A stretch of 57,891 nt of DNA. Source: Gynuella sp. (GTDB taxonomy: Bacteria > Pseudomonadota > Gammaproteobacteria > Pseudomonadales > Natronospirillaceae). Shown here piece by piece: positions 34,590 through 43,689 of the stretch. Position 1 is the first letter of the stretch. The number at the start of each line of letters is the position of its first letter. Under the pieces are notes generated by a model, which saw only the letters and a program-made list of their open reading frames with translations, did not search any database and was not told the DNA's origin. The stretch lies in contig JANQHX010000099.1 in assembly GCA_028282465.1 (NCBI GenBank), positions 1 through 57,891 of the forward strand. Direction: 5' to 3'. The position numbers and the translations under genes were made by a program.

Positions 34590-35495
34590 TTATGCAGTGA
34601 CCATCAAATCTGAAATTTGAAGTTGTTGATCAGCATTCACACCCGCTAAAGCGTCGCTCACAGTACCAAAGTTGAAGTCTTGAATAAGTTTTATCAATCT
34701 GGGCTCACATGCTTTTAAATTTGTGTAATGTCGGAACCGACTAAAAAGGCTGGCACCTTCTACCCTGGGTTGGTCTGGGTCAATCTCCCAGGGGTGCAGG
34801 TAAAAAATAGCTGGATTCGTATTGTTTGAGCTAGCGTTCTTAAACAGCGCCTTAGACAACCAATAAGGGTACTGCCTAAAGTATCCGCCGCCAGCAGCTG
34901 GGATCATTTGCCCCATTATTTTGGCGCTAGTTAAAGGAAATTCTAAAAGCGGCTTACCTGATTTAGTAACGATTTGATAAGGCCGATCAGGGCTTCCTGG
35001 CACACCATAACGATCATGATGAACAGGAAAGATACTGCTGTCCCATTCAAAACCCAAATCGCTCAAGATATCTAAGGCCCAAAGCGATTCACGAGTAATG
35101 GAATAGCTAGCGGCACGATAACCTTCTACTTTCTTACCAGATGAGTCTTCTAGAATGTTTTTACTCTTTAAGGTTTCTTCGCGAAACGTTTCTGGGCTCT
35201 GTTTATATACCAGCTGATGGCTATAGCCGTGAGATGCCAGTTCATGGCCTTGCTGAACGATTCGCTGAACGAGTTGAGGAAACCTCTCGGCCACCCAACC
35301 CAGCACAAAAAATGTTGATCGCACATTATAATCAGCAAAAATCTGTAGAATCCGATCGGTATTTTCTTCCACTCTACACGGCCAGTTATCCCAATCCTTG
35401 GGTGAAATATTGTTGGCAAATGCAGCAACGTGAAAATAGTCTTCCACATCAATTGTCATTGCATGCATTATTGTGGGGTTTTCTTCCCTAACCAT
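34590..35495 (-). CDS. Polysaccharide deacetylase of the XrtA/PEP-CTERM type
   Basis: 301 residues. MTIDVEDYFHVAAF near the N terminus carries the catalytic Asp and is the hallmark of the deacetylases found in exosortase loci. The His pair is in ELASHGYSHQLVY, and IFYLHPWEIDP is the C-terminal catalytic His segment. It likely removes N-acetyl groups from the secreted polymer. AAAGGA six bases before ATG 35495 supports that start. A later ATG at 35468 is less favoured. It is 18 bp upstream of glmU and 17 bp after the epimerase gene. Confidence 0.88.
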   Translation of the reverse strand: MVREENPTIMHAMTIDVEDYFHVAAFANNISPKDWDNWPCRVEENTDRILQIFADYNVRSTFFVLGWVAERFPQLVQRIVQQGHELASHGYSHQLVYKQSPETFREETLKSKNILEDSSGKKVEGYRAASYSITRESLWALDILSDLGFEWDSSIFPVHHDRYGVPGSPDRPYQIVTKSGKPLLEFPLTSAKIMGQMIPAAGGGYFRQYPYWLSKALFKNASSNNTNPAIFYLHPWEIDPDQPRVEGASLFSRFRHYTNLKACEPRLIKLIQDFNFGTVSDALAGVNADQQLQISDLMVTA

Positions 35496-35512
35496 TACAA
35501 TCCTTTACTCAG

Positions 35513-36520
35513 TTAAATTTCGTAATATTCTAAATACCAATCAACAAACCTTTTTACTCCAACTTCTATAGGAGTTGTTGGCTGGTAATCCACATCTTTA
35601 ATTAATGCCTGAACATCTGCGTAGGTGTCAGGTACATCACCAGGTTGCATTGGAAGCAAGTTTTTCTCTGCTGTCTTCCCCAGCGAAGATTCAATAACCT
35701 CTATATATCTCATCAGTTCTACAGGTTGGTTACAGCCAATGTTATAAATTCGATAGGGAGCTAACGAGGAGGCTGGATCAGGCTCATCTCCTGTCCAATC
35801 TTTGTTCTCAAATGCAGAATGGTCAAGAGTCCTAACAACCCCTTCGACGATATCATCTATATAAGTAAAATCTCTTCGGTGGTTACCATAATTGTAAACA
35901 TCAATCGGCTCTCCGTTTAAAATTTTCTTAGTAAACTTAAACAGTGCCATGTCTGGCCTACCCCATGGGCCATATACAGTAAAAAATCTCAGCCCTGTTG
36001 TCGGCAGGTTATATAGATGACTATAGGTATGGGCCATCAACTCATTAGATTTCTTTGTGGCTGCATATAGGCTCACCGGATGATCCACATTGTGATGAAC
36101 GGAAAACGGCATTTTTGTATTCGATCCGTAGACCGAACTGCTGGAGGCATATACTAAATGCTCTACCGAATGAGTCTTGCACGCCTCAAGTATATTTAAG
36201 AAACCTAGTATGTTCGATTCAATATAACTATGAGGGTTTTCAAGGCTATAGCGAACACCAGCCTGGGCCGCAAGATGAACAACACGATCTGGTTTATGTT
36301 CTGTAAAAATCTGTTGAATCAACTCTGCATTCTGTAAGTCGCCTTTGAACCCAGCATAGTTAGCGTTCGCTTCCAACGCTTTGTGTCGATCATTTTTAAG
36401 ACTTACTTCATAGTAATCATTAAAATTGTCTAACCCGACTACTGAATCTCCGCGACTCAGCAAAGTGTTCGACACAGCCGCTCCAATAAATCCCGCCGAA
36501 CCCGTTACCAAAACCTTCAT
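35513..36520 (-). CDS. NAD-dependent UDP-sugar 4-epimerase, UDP-glucuronate-type
   Basis: 335 residues, extended SDR fold. The NAD-binding motif is [19 protein letters not shown]. The catalytic Ser lies in [11 protein letters not shown] and the YxxxK in [34 protein letters not shown] and [11 protein letters not shown] are typical of GalE-like enzymes, and the opening [19 protein letters not shown] is typical of those acting on UDP-glucuronate. It produces UDP-galacturonate or a related precursor for the polymer. It is the first gene of the minus-strand operon. Confidence 0.88.
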   Translation of the reverse strand: MKVLVTGSAGFIGAAVSNTLLSRGDSVVGLDNFNDYYEVSLKNDRHKALEANANYAGFKGDLQNAELIQQIFTEHKPDRVVHLAAQAGVRYSLENPHSYIESNILGFLNILEACKTHSVEHLVYASSSSVYGSNTKMPFSVHHNVDHPVSLYAATKKSNELMAHTYSHLYNLPTTGLRFFTVYGPWGRPDMALFKFTKKILNGEPIDVYNYGNHRRDFTYIDDIVEGVVRTLDHSAFENKDWTGDEPDPASSLAPYRIYNIGCNQPVELMRYIEVIESSLGKTAEKNLLPMQPGDVPDTYADVQALIKDVDYQPTTPIEVGVKRFVDWYLEYYEI

Positions 36521-36744
36521 TATCTCTCCTAACGCTAACTTCCTGTCCTTTGATTGCTACTGTAAGAAATCTCCTAAAGTGTCGAAATTCTTTGCAATGC
36601 AAAATCACTTTGGTAATAATCCCGGCCAATTCTATATTATCGTTAAAGATAGTGCGATCAGCGGACTGTTTCGCATTAAGTTGTCATATAACTGTGGTTA
36701 ATTGCGGGCCTATTTTTGGCCTTCTTTCATGCAAGGAAGCATTT
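36521..36744 (+). promoter_or_regulatory. Divergent regulatory region of the two exopolysaccharide operons
   Basis: A 224-bp gap separates the epimerase (minus) from the initiating transferase (plus). It is AT-rich around a GC-richer middle. No gene or clear sigma-54 site is present: the best one, near 36717-36734, has GG and GC eleven bases apart and lies over the ribosome site. Both operons must be started here or from within. I cannot name the -10/-35 boxes with confidence. Confidence 0.4.
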
Positions 36745-38142
36745 GTGTCTTATATTCGAATTGGTCGCCATTTTTTATCGACTCCATTTGTTGTTCTTGG
36801 ATCCGTTGAGTTTGTAGCTGTAGCTGTTGCGTCACTCGTTACACATCAACTCTTTCAAACCCCAGCCGATCAAGATTCCTTCGGTCTTCATAGCGCTGCA
36901 ATCATAGCGGCCGTTTTAACCGTCTGTACAACAGCAATGGGCGTTTATCCTGCTCTTACCAGAGAAGGTCTAGCAAGCATGTTGCTTAGATCCTTAGTTT
37001 CTTATTGTCTACTGGGTCTCACTGCACTCATCGTTTTACAGTTTTTAATCCCGCCCATCGGCATTGCTGAAGAGAAAATGTTTTGGGTCATCTCTGCTAG
37101 CTTCATGGTCACCGCGTTAATCCGGTGGCTGTTTAGCAAAATCATTGATAGAGACAACATTAAAAGAAAGGTAGCGATATTTGGCAATGGAAGAAAAGCT
37201 GCTGACATCATTGAGGATTATGAAAAGGAGAAAAGTAATCTACCTTTTCAAATTCAATCGGTAATTAAAAATGCAGTTGATGAAAACATGGTTAACACTC
37301 CTGTTATTGAAGAACCAGGAAACTGGCTAAAACACTGCGAAGAGAACGAGATCACTGAAATAGTAATTGCTCCAGACGAACGCAGAAAATCAGGTGGCGC
37401 AAGATTTCCACTTACACAACTTCTTGATGCGAAAATGGCAGGTATTGAAGTACTTCAGCCTTCAAGCTTCTATGAGAGGGAGTTTTCGAAGATAAACCTA
37501 GACCTTCTTCAACCCTCTTGGCTTCTATTCTCAGATGGCTCGAAATCATCTAGCTATAAACGTTTTGTAAAGCGTTTATTTGATTTAGCTTTAGCCATTT
37601 CCCTCACTGCAGTACTGTGGCCTTTTATGATTCTAACGGCCTTGGCTGTTGCAATAGAATCAGGTTTCCCTGTTTTGTATTTTCAAACTCGTACCGGATA
37701 CAACGGCAAACCCTTCAGAATTTATAAATTCCGCAGTATGAGACAAGACGCCGAAAAAGACGGAAAAGCTAAATGGGCCTCTGCAAATGATTCTCGAGTA
37801 ACGAGAGTAGGTAAAGTTATTAGAAACCTACGGCTAGATGAGCTACCTCAGCTTTACAATGTATTGGTAGGGGAAATGAGCTTTGTTGGTCCAAGACCAG
37901 AAAGACCAGAATTTGTTGAATCCCTAAAAAACGAAATAGATTTCTACGATTTACGTCATAGAGTCAAACCAGGATTAATGGGGTGGGCTCAAGTTAAGTA
38001 TCCATATGGCGCTTCAGTCGAGGACGCTAAGAATAAGTTGGAATATGATCTTTACTATACAAAAAATCACGGTTTATTCATGGACATATTGATCGTAGTT
38101 CAGACTGTAGAAATTGTTCTACTCGGAAAAGGTGTAAGATGA
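36745..38142 (+). CDS. Initiating sugar-phosphate transferase (XrtA-type polyprenyl glycosylphosphotransferase)
   Basis: 465 residues from GTG at 36745, with AAGGA eight bases upstream; longer frames to the left carry no conserved sequence. The N-terminal half has four membrane segments and a Rossmann-like domain (VAIFGNGRKAADIIEDYE). The C-terminal catalytic domain has KRLFDLALAISLTAVLWPFMILTALAVAIESG, FQTRTGYNGKPFRIYKFRSMRQDAE and LDELPQLYNVLVGEMSFVGPRPERPEF. It transfers the first sugar phosphate to undecaprenyl phosphate in the inner membrane. It heads the plus-strand operon and the next gene overlaps by four bases. Confidence 0.93.
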   Translation: MSYIRIGRHFLSTPFVVLGSVEFVAVAVASLVTHQLFQTPADQDSFGLHSAAIIAAVLTVCTTAMGVYPALTREGLASMLLRSLVSYCLLGLTALIVLQFLIPPIGIAEEKMFWVISASFMVTALIRWLFSKIIDRDNIKRKVAIFGNGRKAADIIEDYEKEKSNLPFQIQSVIKNAVDENMVNTPVIEEPGNWLKHCEENEITEIVIAPDERRKSGGARFPLTQLLDAKMAGIEVLQPSSFYEREFSKINLDLLQPSWLLFSDGSKSSSYKRFVKRLFDLALAISLTAVLWPFMILTALAVAIESGFPVLYFQTRTGYNGKPFRIYKFRSMRQDAEKDGKAKWASANDSRVTRVGKVIRNLRLDELPQLYNVLVGEMSFVGPRPERPEFVESLKNEIDFYDLRHRVKPGLMGWAQVKYPYGASVEDAKNKLEYDLYYTKNHGLFMDILIVVQTVEIVLLGKGVR

Positions 38143-38792
38143 ACAAAGCATTACATTTACTCATTTTTCTAGCCTGTGCTTCACTGTTCGGTTGTGCAGG
38201 AAACAGCTCGAATACCATACCTGCTAATGCAGAAATATCGGAAACCAGCCCAGAGCTTTCTTCAAGTGTTTCTGACACCTATTTGATAGGCGTTGGGGAT
38301 CAAATTCAAATTAATGTATGGAAAAACCCAGAGCTTTCGTTGGGTGTACCAGTCCGTCCTGATGGTCGAGTTTCAATGCCTCTTATTGGAGACGTAATGG
38401 CAGCTGGGCTTTCTGCGGAAGATCTGACAACATCAATTACAGAGAAGCTTAAGGAATATCTCAAACAACCTATTGTTTCAATAATTGTATCTAACCCTTT
38501 CAGTGTTGAGTATCAGAGACGGGTCAGGATTACGGGGGCAATCAATAAGCCTATTTCTATGCCATACCGTGATGGCATGACCGTTCTGGATTTAGTTCTT
38601 ATTGCCGGCAGCGTCACTGACTATGCAGACTCGAAGGAAACCAAGCTCCATCGTAACGTAAATGGCCAATTGACAATTTTCAGCATCAACCTAGAAGATA
38701 TCCTTAACAAAGGAGATCTAACCACAAACTACATTCTGCTGCCTTCAGACATCGTGACTGTGCCAGAAAAGTCGTTCTTTGGAGGCTCGTAA
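38139..38792 (+). CDS. Wza-type polysaccharide export lipoprotein
   Basis: 217 residues with a lipoprotein signal (LLIFLACASLFGCAGNSS, lipidated Cys about 19). The body starts YLIGVGDQIQINVWKNPELSLGVPVRPDGRVSMPLIGDV, the polysaccharide-biosynthesis/export domain, and continues with a SLBB-type region (RRVRITGAINKPISMPYRDGMTVLDLVLIAGSV). It is short compared with Wza (about 380) and fits the XrtA-associated export protein. It forms part of the outer-membrane export channel. It overlaps both neighbours by one to four bases. Confidence 0.9.
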   Translation: MNKALHLLIFLACASLFGCAGNSSNTIPANAEISETSPELSSSVSDTYLIGVGDQIQINVWKNPELSLGVPVRPDGRVSMPLIGDVMAAGLSAEDLTTSITEKLKEYLKQPIVSIIVSNPFSVEYQRRVRITGAINKPISMPYRDGMTVLDLVLIAGSVTDYADSKETKLHRNVNGQLTIFSINLEDILNKGDLTTNYILLPSDIVTVPEKSFFGGS

Positions 38793-40345
38793 TGGGTGGC
38801 TTTAGCATTATAGGGTATTTAAGAATACTCCTAATTGAAGTTAATAAATATAAACTCATAGCGCTTGGTATTTTCGTCGCCGTTTCTATTGTGATACTTA
38901 TGGCTGGCGCATTGAAGCCAAAAGTTTTTATATCGTCTTCACTAATTTATGCTGATGACAGAAATATTATTGCTCCATTGTTAGAAGGTAGTACGAAAGT
39001 CACGAAGGTTGACTATACATCAGAAGCAATCGACATTATTCAAACAAACCAACTATTAAACGCCGCCGCCTTAAAAACAGGACTCGTAAACAACCCTAAC
39101 GATGTAGATGAAGTATCTCGACTTGCAAACAGGCTAGGCTCAAAAGTACGTTTTAGAAAAGAAGGAAAGCGCTACCTCAGACTTACTTATGCTAGCGGCG
39201 ATCCAGAAAGATCTTTTATAGCACTCAATGCAATTACAGCAAGCTTTATCGAGTACAGCGCCAATAGAAAACTTGAGGAAAGTCGTAGTGCTTTTAATTT
39301 TATTGATAGCCAAGTTAATAAATATAAAGTTCAACTTGAAACAGCTGAGAGAGAACTGAAGGAATTCAAGGCAAATAATATTGATGGAACAGAAAGAGAC
39401 GTAGATGGAAGCATTTCTAAAATTAGAAGTGGCATTTCCGATCTAGAGCTGTCTATTAAAGAAGCAAACGCAAGGATAGCAATACTAGAAGAGCAATTAG
39501 CGAATGAAAGCCCTTATCAAAGAGTATCAATTACCAATACAGCCAACTCTGCTCAATCAAAAGTCAACCAGTTAAAGGCCCTTGAATCCCAGCTAGCGAA
39601 TTTAAAATTGAGTTATACAGATTCGCACCCTGATGTATTAACGGTGAAAGCACAAATAGAAACACTTTTATCAAACGAAGATATTGATACAAGCACTGAA
39701 GAGTCTGAAGAATCTGGGCCTGACACAATCTTAGAAAACCCTTACTACGATGAACTAAAAAGTCAAATCATTGATGAACAAATCAAAATTGAAACCTTTC
39801 AGCTGAGAATCAATGCTCTCCAGGAAAAACTGACAGACGAGTACTCACGCAAAAAAATTGTTGCACAAAACCAAGCCATGCTAAGTGAACTCACCAGGGA
39901 TAATGCGGTAACACAATCGGTTTATGAAGATATGCTAGCTAGACGAGAAAGTGCCCGATTATCAATGACTCTTGATACCGAAGGTCAAGGTGTAACCTAT
40001 AAGGTTCATGAGCCAGCCACTTATCCAAGAAATGCCGATGGCCCAGGTATTTTCAAGTACTCATTAATTGGTCCAGTTGCAGGGCTTTTGTTTAGCATTG
40101 CTGCAATATTTGGTTTAGCTTTTGTTGATCAAAAAATCAGATCACCCGAGGTATTTACTGAAGATCCAGACGATATCATTCCTCTGATCGGTGTACTTCC
40201 CCAGCCTGTAATTCCCAGCAAAAAAAGAAGTGCAAAGATAAATTTTGTCGCAATCGGGCTCATATCCACAGTTTACTTAGCAGTACATTTTTCATTTGCT
40301 GTTTATGTAAATTCTCTTGAACCCACCGCAAAATTATTCGGATAA
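38792..40345 (+). CDS. Wzz-type chain-length determinant (copy 2)
   Basis: 517 residues. A membrane segment (about 20-40), a long coiled-coil periplasmic stretch (about 160-390), then IGPVAGLLFSIAAIFGLAFVDQ and a third hydrophobic segment near 490-508. LANLKLSYTDSHPDVLTVKAQIETL is the conserved family motif. VDQKIRSPEVFTEDPDDIIPLIGVLPQPVIPSKK resembles the RxPEDL plus loop of XrtA chain-length proteins. It works with the export lipoprotein and the kinase-like protein downstream. It is the second of two Wzz copies in the locus. Confidence 0.88.
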   Translation: MGGFSIIGYLRILLIEVNKYKLIALGIFVAVSIVILMAGALKPKVFISSSLIYADDRNIIAPLLEGSTKVTKVDYTSEAIDIIQTNQLLNAAALKTGLVNNPNDVDEVSRLANRLGSKVRFRKEGKRYLRLTYASGDPERSFIALNAITASFIEYSANRKLEESRSAFNFIDSQVNKYKVQLETAERELKEFKANNIDGTERDVDGSISKIRSGISDLELSIKEANARIAILEEQLANESPYQRVSITNTANSAQSKVNQLKALESQLANLKLSYTDSHPDVLTVKAQIETLLSNEDIDTSTEESEESGPDTILENPYYDELKSQIIDEQIKIETFQLRINALQEKLTDEYSRKKIVAQNQAMLSELTRDNAVTQSVYEDMLARRESARLSMTLDTEGQGVTYKVHEPATYPRNADGPGIFKYSLIGPVAGLLFSIAAIFGLAFVDQKIRSPEVFTEDPDDIIPLIGVLPQPVIPSKKRSAKINFVAIGLISTVYLAVHFSFAVYVNSLEPTAKLFG

Positions 40346-40349
40346 AGGC

Positions 40350-41036
40350 ATGACTGAAGAAAGCAAATTAAACACTAGCCTATCAATTATGCGCCTAACA
40401 CCTGAGCAATTCTCTGAATTAGGAATTGTTTATCCAGGCATGCCCCAATATGAATTGCTAAATGCGATGAGGGAAGTCAGAAGCAATCTTGTTGATAACC
40501 TGCAAAAGGACAAGGCTACGCTTCTAGTTTCTTCTATTTCAAACCATGAACCAGCTGAAAAACTGACACTAAATCTTGCTGCAGTATTCGCATTAGAATC
40601 ACAAAAGCGAGCGCTAATTATTGACTGTAATCCTTATTCACCAATTGATTACCAGGCCATAGGTACAGTAGCCAGCATAGGCCTGACTGAGTATTTGTCA
40701 GGGGAAACTAATAATCTGTCTGAAATTGTTTACCACACAGGTATAGAAAAGGTAGCAGTCATACCTGCTGGGTTAAAAACCGCTACTGCCGCAGAGCTTT
40801 ATAACAATCGGAAGATGCAAAATACGATTTCCAAACTTCAAGAACTCTATCAAGACTCTACACTTATTATTAACTCACCTCCTGTAGACAAACATAGTGA
40901 AGCTAGATTCCTAACTAAGTATTGCGATGTCTCTTTACTATCAGTTCTTTATGGTAAATCTAGTAAGTCACAGGTTTTATCAGCATCGGATGCGCTGGAT
41001 AAATCAAAATTTGCAGGCGTTGTGTTTCAGTACTAA
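40350..41036 (+). CDS. BY-kinase-like protein with lost Walker A (copy 2)
   Basis: 228 residues from ATG at 40350; a TTG at 40317 would add 11 residues inside the Wzz gene. It has the chain-length kinase fold: MREVRSNLVDN, a residual P-loop strand ATLLVSSISNHEPAEKLTLNLA, Walker A' ALIIDCNPYSP and Walker B LIINSPPV. The P-loop glycines and lysine are gone (HEPAEK in place of GEGKST), and the C terminus ends GVVFQY with one tyrosine only. Like the copy at 30887 it is likely a non-catalytic regulator. Degeneration is more extreme here than in copy 1. Confidence 0.78.
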   Translation: MTEESKLNTSLSIMRLTPEQFSELGIVYPGMPQYELLNAMREVRSNLVDNLQKDKATLLVSSISNHEPAEKLTLNLAAVFALESQKRALIIDCNPYSPIDYQAIGTVASIGLTEYLSGETNNLSEIVYHTGIEKVAVIPAGLKTATAAELYNNRKMQNTISKLQELYQDSTLIINSPPVDKHSEARFLTKYCDVSLLSVLYGKSSKSQVLSASDALDKSKFAGVVFQY

Positions 41037-41053
41037 CTCAGGGAAAGAAATCA

Positions 41054-42313
41054 GTGAAACTAATTAGGCTCGCCCTTGTGTCACTAACATTGGCTACGAA
41101 TTTTGCTGTCTCAGCTGGACTTAATTCCAAAGTTGGAATTGGAAGTGAGTGGGATTACGATGGCGACGAGAATAGTCAGAATACGACCGGATTTTTCTTG
41201 AATAGTGGCTTTGCCGCAGAAGAAACCTTCTATAGTTATGGTGGATATTACGAAGGCAGATTCTCCCGAGAAACAAGGGAAGATGACAACTCTCTTGATT
41301 ATGGAAGTTTACTAGGACAGTCTTTTTATCTTATTCGTACAAAAACAAACCGGGCTTCTTTGGAGTTCAAGCATAGGGCAAATTACGTAGAAAGAACTTA
41401 TACCAGCGTAGACAGCCTCTCAACCAGAAGTACTGTAAACTTTATTCAGGCATCCCCGTCGTTTGTTATTACTCGAAGCAGAACAGCCTTAACGGATTTA
41501 AGATTTTCGATAGGTACAAATTATGTCACTGAAGATCAAAAGACCACTAGAGAGGGTACTACCAAGTCCGGCACGGCTCGTACTTTGTTTAACTTCAGCG
41601 CACTAACTAATCTATTATTTCGAGCTAATTCAACTGAATATACGAATGAAAACAGTGATAGTAGATCACTAGTCAACAGCCTCAGCAGCACCCTAAATAA
41701 CGACACAAAATTTTTAATTAGTAGTATCACATTGGGGTTTTCAGAGGGCACCAATTTCGAAGACAGCTCTGAAGTTTCGTCCGAAGAATCTTTCATTTCA
41801 AGACTTAGCTTAAGGACAGCTGGAGAAGAGGTTGGCATAGGATTCGGTGCTAGCCAAGAAATTTCGAATACTGCATTGGAATTTGAAAATGCAACGGACG
41901 ATGAAGATGTTGCCAGAATTGAAGGAGCATACCTAAACCAATCAGTCAGCCTATCCGCTTTCCATAATAATTTATGTAGACGATGTAGCGCTTCTATTGG
42001 GATTTCAGGTCAAGAGTATTCCGATCTTGACAACAACACATCTGTTTCTGATACCAGCGTGAATATAACCTTCGACTATTTAATTGCGCTATCTACAACC
42101 CTGAAAAGTGAAGCAGAGATCAGCAATAATTATAATTCTGGCGCCTTTAAAGATTTAGCATTTCAAGATGTGAAGTTTAGTTTGAAGTCTACAACTTTTT
42201 TATCTCGAGAGAGTGAAGTGTCACTAGGGTATGAGCATGCCTACCTTGAAACCGACAACACTATTAGCGACTTAAAAAATTCATACCTAATCGAATATTC
42301 TTACAATTTCTAA
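41054..42313 (+). CDS. Exosortase-locus outer-membrane beta-barrel protein
   Basis: 419 residues with signal peptide MKLIRLALVSLTLATNFAVSA. The rest is made of alternating hydrophobic and polar residues with many Ser, Thr and Asn and aromatic ends, as in an outer-membrane barrel, finishing NSYLIEYSYNF with a terminal Phe. It corresponds in position to the outer-membrane protein found in XrtA/PEP-CTERM loci after the kinase gene. It may form the secretion pore or anchor the export lipoprotein. The two Cys in LCRRCSASIG could form a disulfide. Confidence 0.8.
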   Translation: MKLIRLALVSLTLATNFAVSAGLNSKVGIGSEWDYDGDENSQNTTGFFLNSGFAAEETFYSYGGYYEGRFSRETREDDNSLDYGSLLGQSFYLIRTKTNRASLEFKHRANYVERTYTSVDSLSTRSTVNFIQASPSFVITRSRTALTDLRFSIGTNYVTEDQKTTREGTTKSGTARTLFNFSALTNLLFRANSTEYTNENSDSRSLVNSLSSTLNNDTKFLISSITLGFSEGTNFEDSSEVSSEESFISRLSLRTAGEEVGIGFGASQEISNTALEFENATDDEDVARIEGAYLNQSVSLSAFHNNLCRRCSASIGISGQEYSDLDNNTSVSDTSVNITFDYLIALSTTLKSEAEISNNYNSGAFKDLAFQDVKFSLKSTTFLSRESEVSLGYEHAYLETDNTISDLKNSYLIEYSYNF

Positions 42314-42314
42314 A

Positions 42315-43667
42315 ATGCGCATTAATACTGCTTTTACAGCGGGCCTATTATTTATAGCCTGTACAACAATGATAATATTCCACCCAACTTATCATTCCTT
42401 GTTTGGGCTTTGGACAACCTGGGATGAATCCATGTCTCACGGACTGCTTACCACTGCTGCAGCTTTTTATTTTGTATTTACAGATACGGGACTAAAGTAC
42501 AAGGAAGATAGCCTCTCAAATCAATTGCTAACATTTGGATTATTAGTTGGTTTAGCTATCTTTTGGCTTTTGTTCAATGTTGCTGGTATTGAAATCATTA
42601 CCCAACTAATCTTATTTATTATTATCATAACTCTAGTAGGTACTGTTTTTTCAATCAGCACAATTGCATCACTATTGATACCGCTTTCAATTCTTATTTA
42701 TTCGGTCCCAGTCTGGCAATATTTCAACAATTCATTAGTCATTTTGAGCAGCTCAATAACCAGCTTTTTTGTGAAATTGATTGGGCTAACTGCTTTTATC
42801 GAAGGTAATTCAATCACCATTCCTTATGGTGTAATAACAATTGCTGATGGGTGCTCAGGGCTAAGATACTTTACAACAGCCATGGCCTTAGGGCATATCG
42901 TTGGGTATACCAACCGAAGAGGAATGCTTCATATTTTACAAATGATAGCCATCTTCACAGCACTTGGGCTAGTAACCAATTGGGTTAGAATTTTCATACT
43001 TATTTTAACTGGCTACAACACCGAGATGGAAAGTAGCTTAATGTCAGACCACGAACTATTTGGCTGGGTGCTGTTTTCCATAATTATGCTACCTGCTATA
43101 TACCTTTGTACTAAGAAGCCACCAGAAAATCAGAAGACACCACAAAATATTCCATTCAAGCCTGTTTTCAAGAACTCTATAATCAGCTTATGTTGTCTTC
43201 TTATTCCGACAGTTGTATTTGGCCTTATAAGCCAACCGAATATTACCCTAGATCAACAACTGGCCAACAAGCTAGCCGACCGACATGATTCACCTATGGG
43301 TATTATCAAGCCTGACTCTTTTGACAGCCTGAATATTAAAGATTCCAACCCGTTCACTGGCACCTACAGGATAGAATTTACAAACCTTAAGACTACGAGA
43401 GATGAAAAAATGGTTCCTTATTTTCGCAGTCTACTGCCCGATCATTTCATACAAAGAGGCTGGCATAAAGAAGGTCGCATTTTTGAGGATGTAATAGAAA
43501 GGGACTACTATCTGGTCAGTCATCAATATAGAATAGGTACTTATTCAACTTCAAGTTACAGAAACATTAAGCTATATCAGGTCGTCGCGTTTTTAAAAAA
43601 CCAACATGAATTTGTTGCCTCAATTACGCTTAATAGATGCTCAAATAGGACCTGTTCAGATTTGTAG
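42315..43667 (+). CDS. Exosortase (XrtA-like) with C-terminal EpsI domain
   Basis: 450 residues. About eight membrane segments carry the conserved transpeptidase-like site: Cys180 in GCSGLRYF, Arg225 in NWVRI and His246 in SDHELFGW. Exosortases cleave PEP-CTERM proteins at the PEP motif. After residue 285 there is a periplasmic EpsI-type domain (DQQLANKLADRHDSPMG through RTCSDL), commonly fused in this family. It starts two bases after the barrel gene. The only PEP-CTERM substrate seen in this window is at 28885. The subfamily (A or a near relative) is inferred from the locus. Confidence 0.9.
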   Translation: MRINTAFTAGLLFIACTTMIIFHPTYHSLFGLWTTWDESMSHGLLTTAAAFYFVFTDTGLKYKEDSLSNQLLTFGLLVGLAIFWLLFNVAGIEIITQLILFIIIITLVGTVFSISTIASLLIPLSILIYSVPVWQYFNNSLVILSSSITSFFVKLIGLTAFIEGNSITIPYGVITIADGCSGLRYFTTAMALGHIVGYTNRRGMLHILQMIAIFTALGLVTNWVRIFILILTGYNTEMESSLMSDHELFGWVLFSIIMLPAIYLCTKKPPENQKTPQNIPFKPVFKNSIISLCCLLIPTVVFGLISQPNITLDQQLANKLADRHDSPMGIIKPDSFDSLNIKDSNPFTGTYRIEFTNLKTTRDEKMVPYFRSLLPDHFIQRGWHKEGRIFEDVIERDYYLVSHQYRIGTYSTSSYRNIKLYQVVAFLKNQHEFVASITLNRCSNRTCSDL

Positions 43668-43689
43668 CAGTAACCAATAAAGGGATTTT

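Noticed and set aside
36717-36734. Sigma-54-like site before the initiating transferase gene
   Set aside because: GG and GC are eleven, not ten, bases apart and the site lies over the ribosome-binding sequence, so it cannot drive this gene in the usual way.
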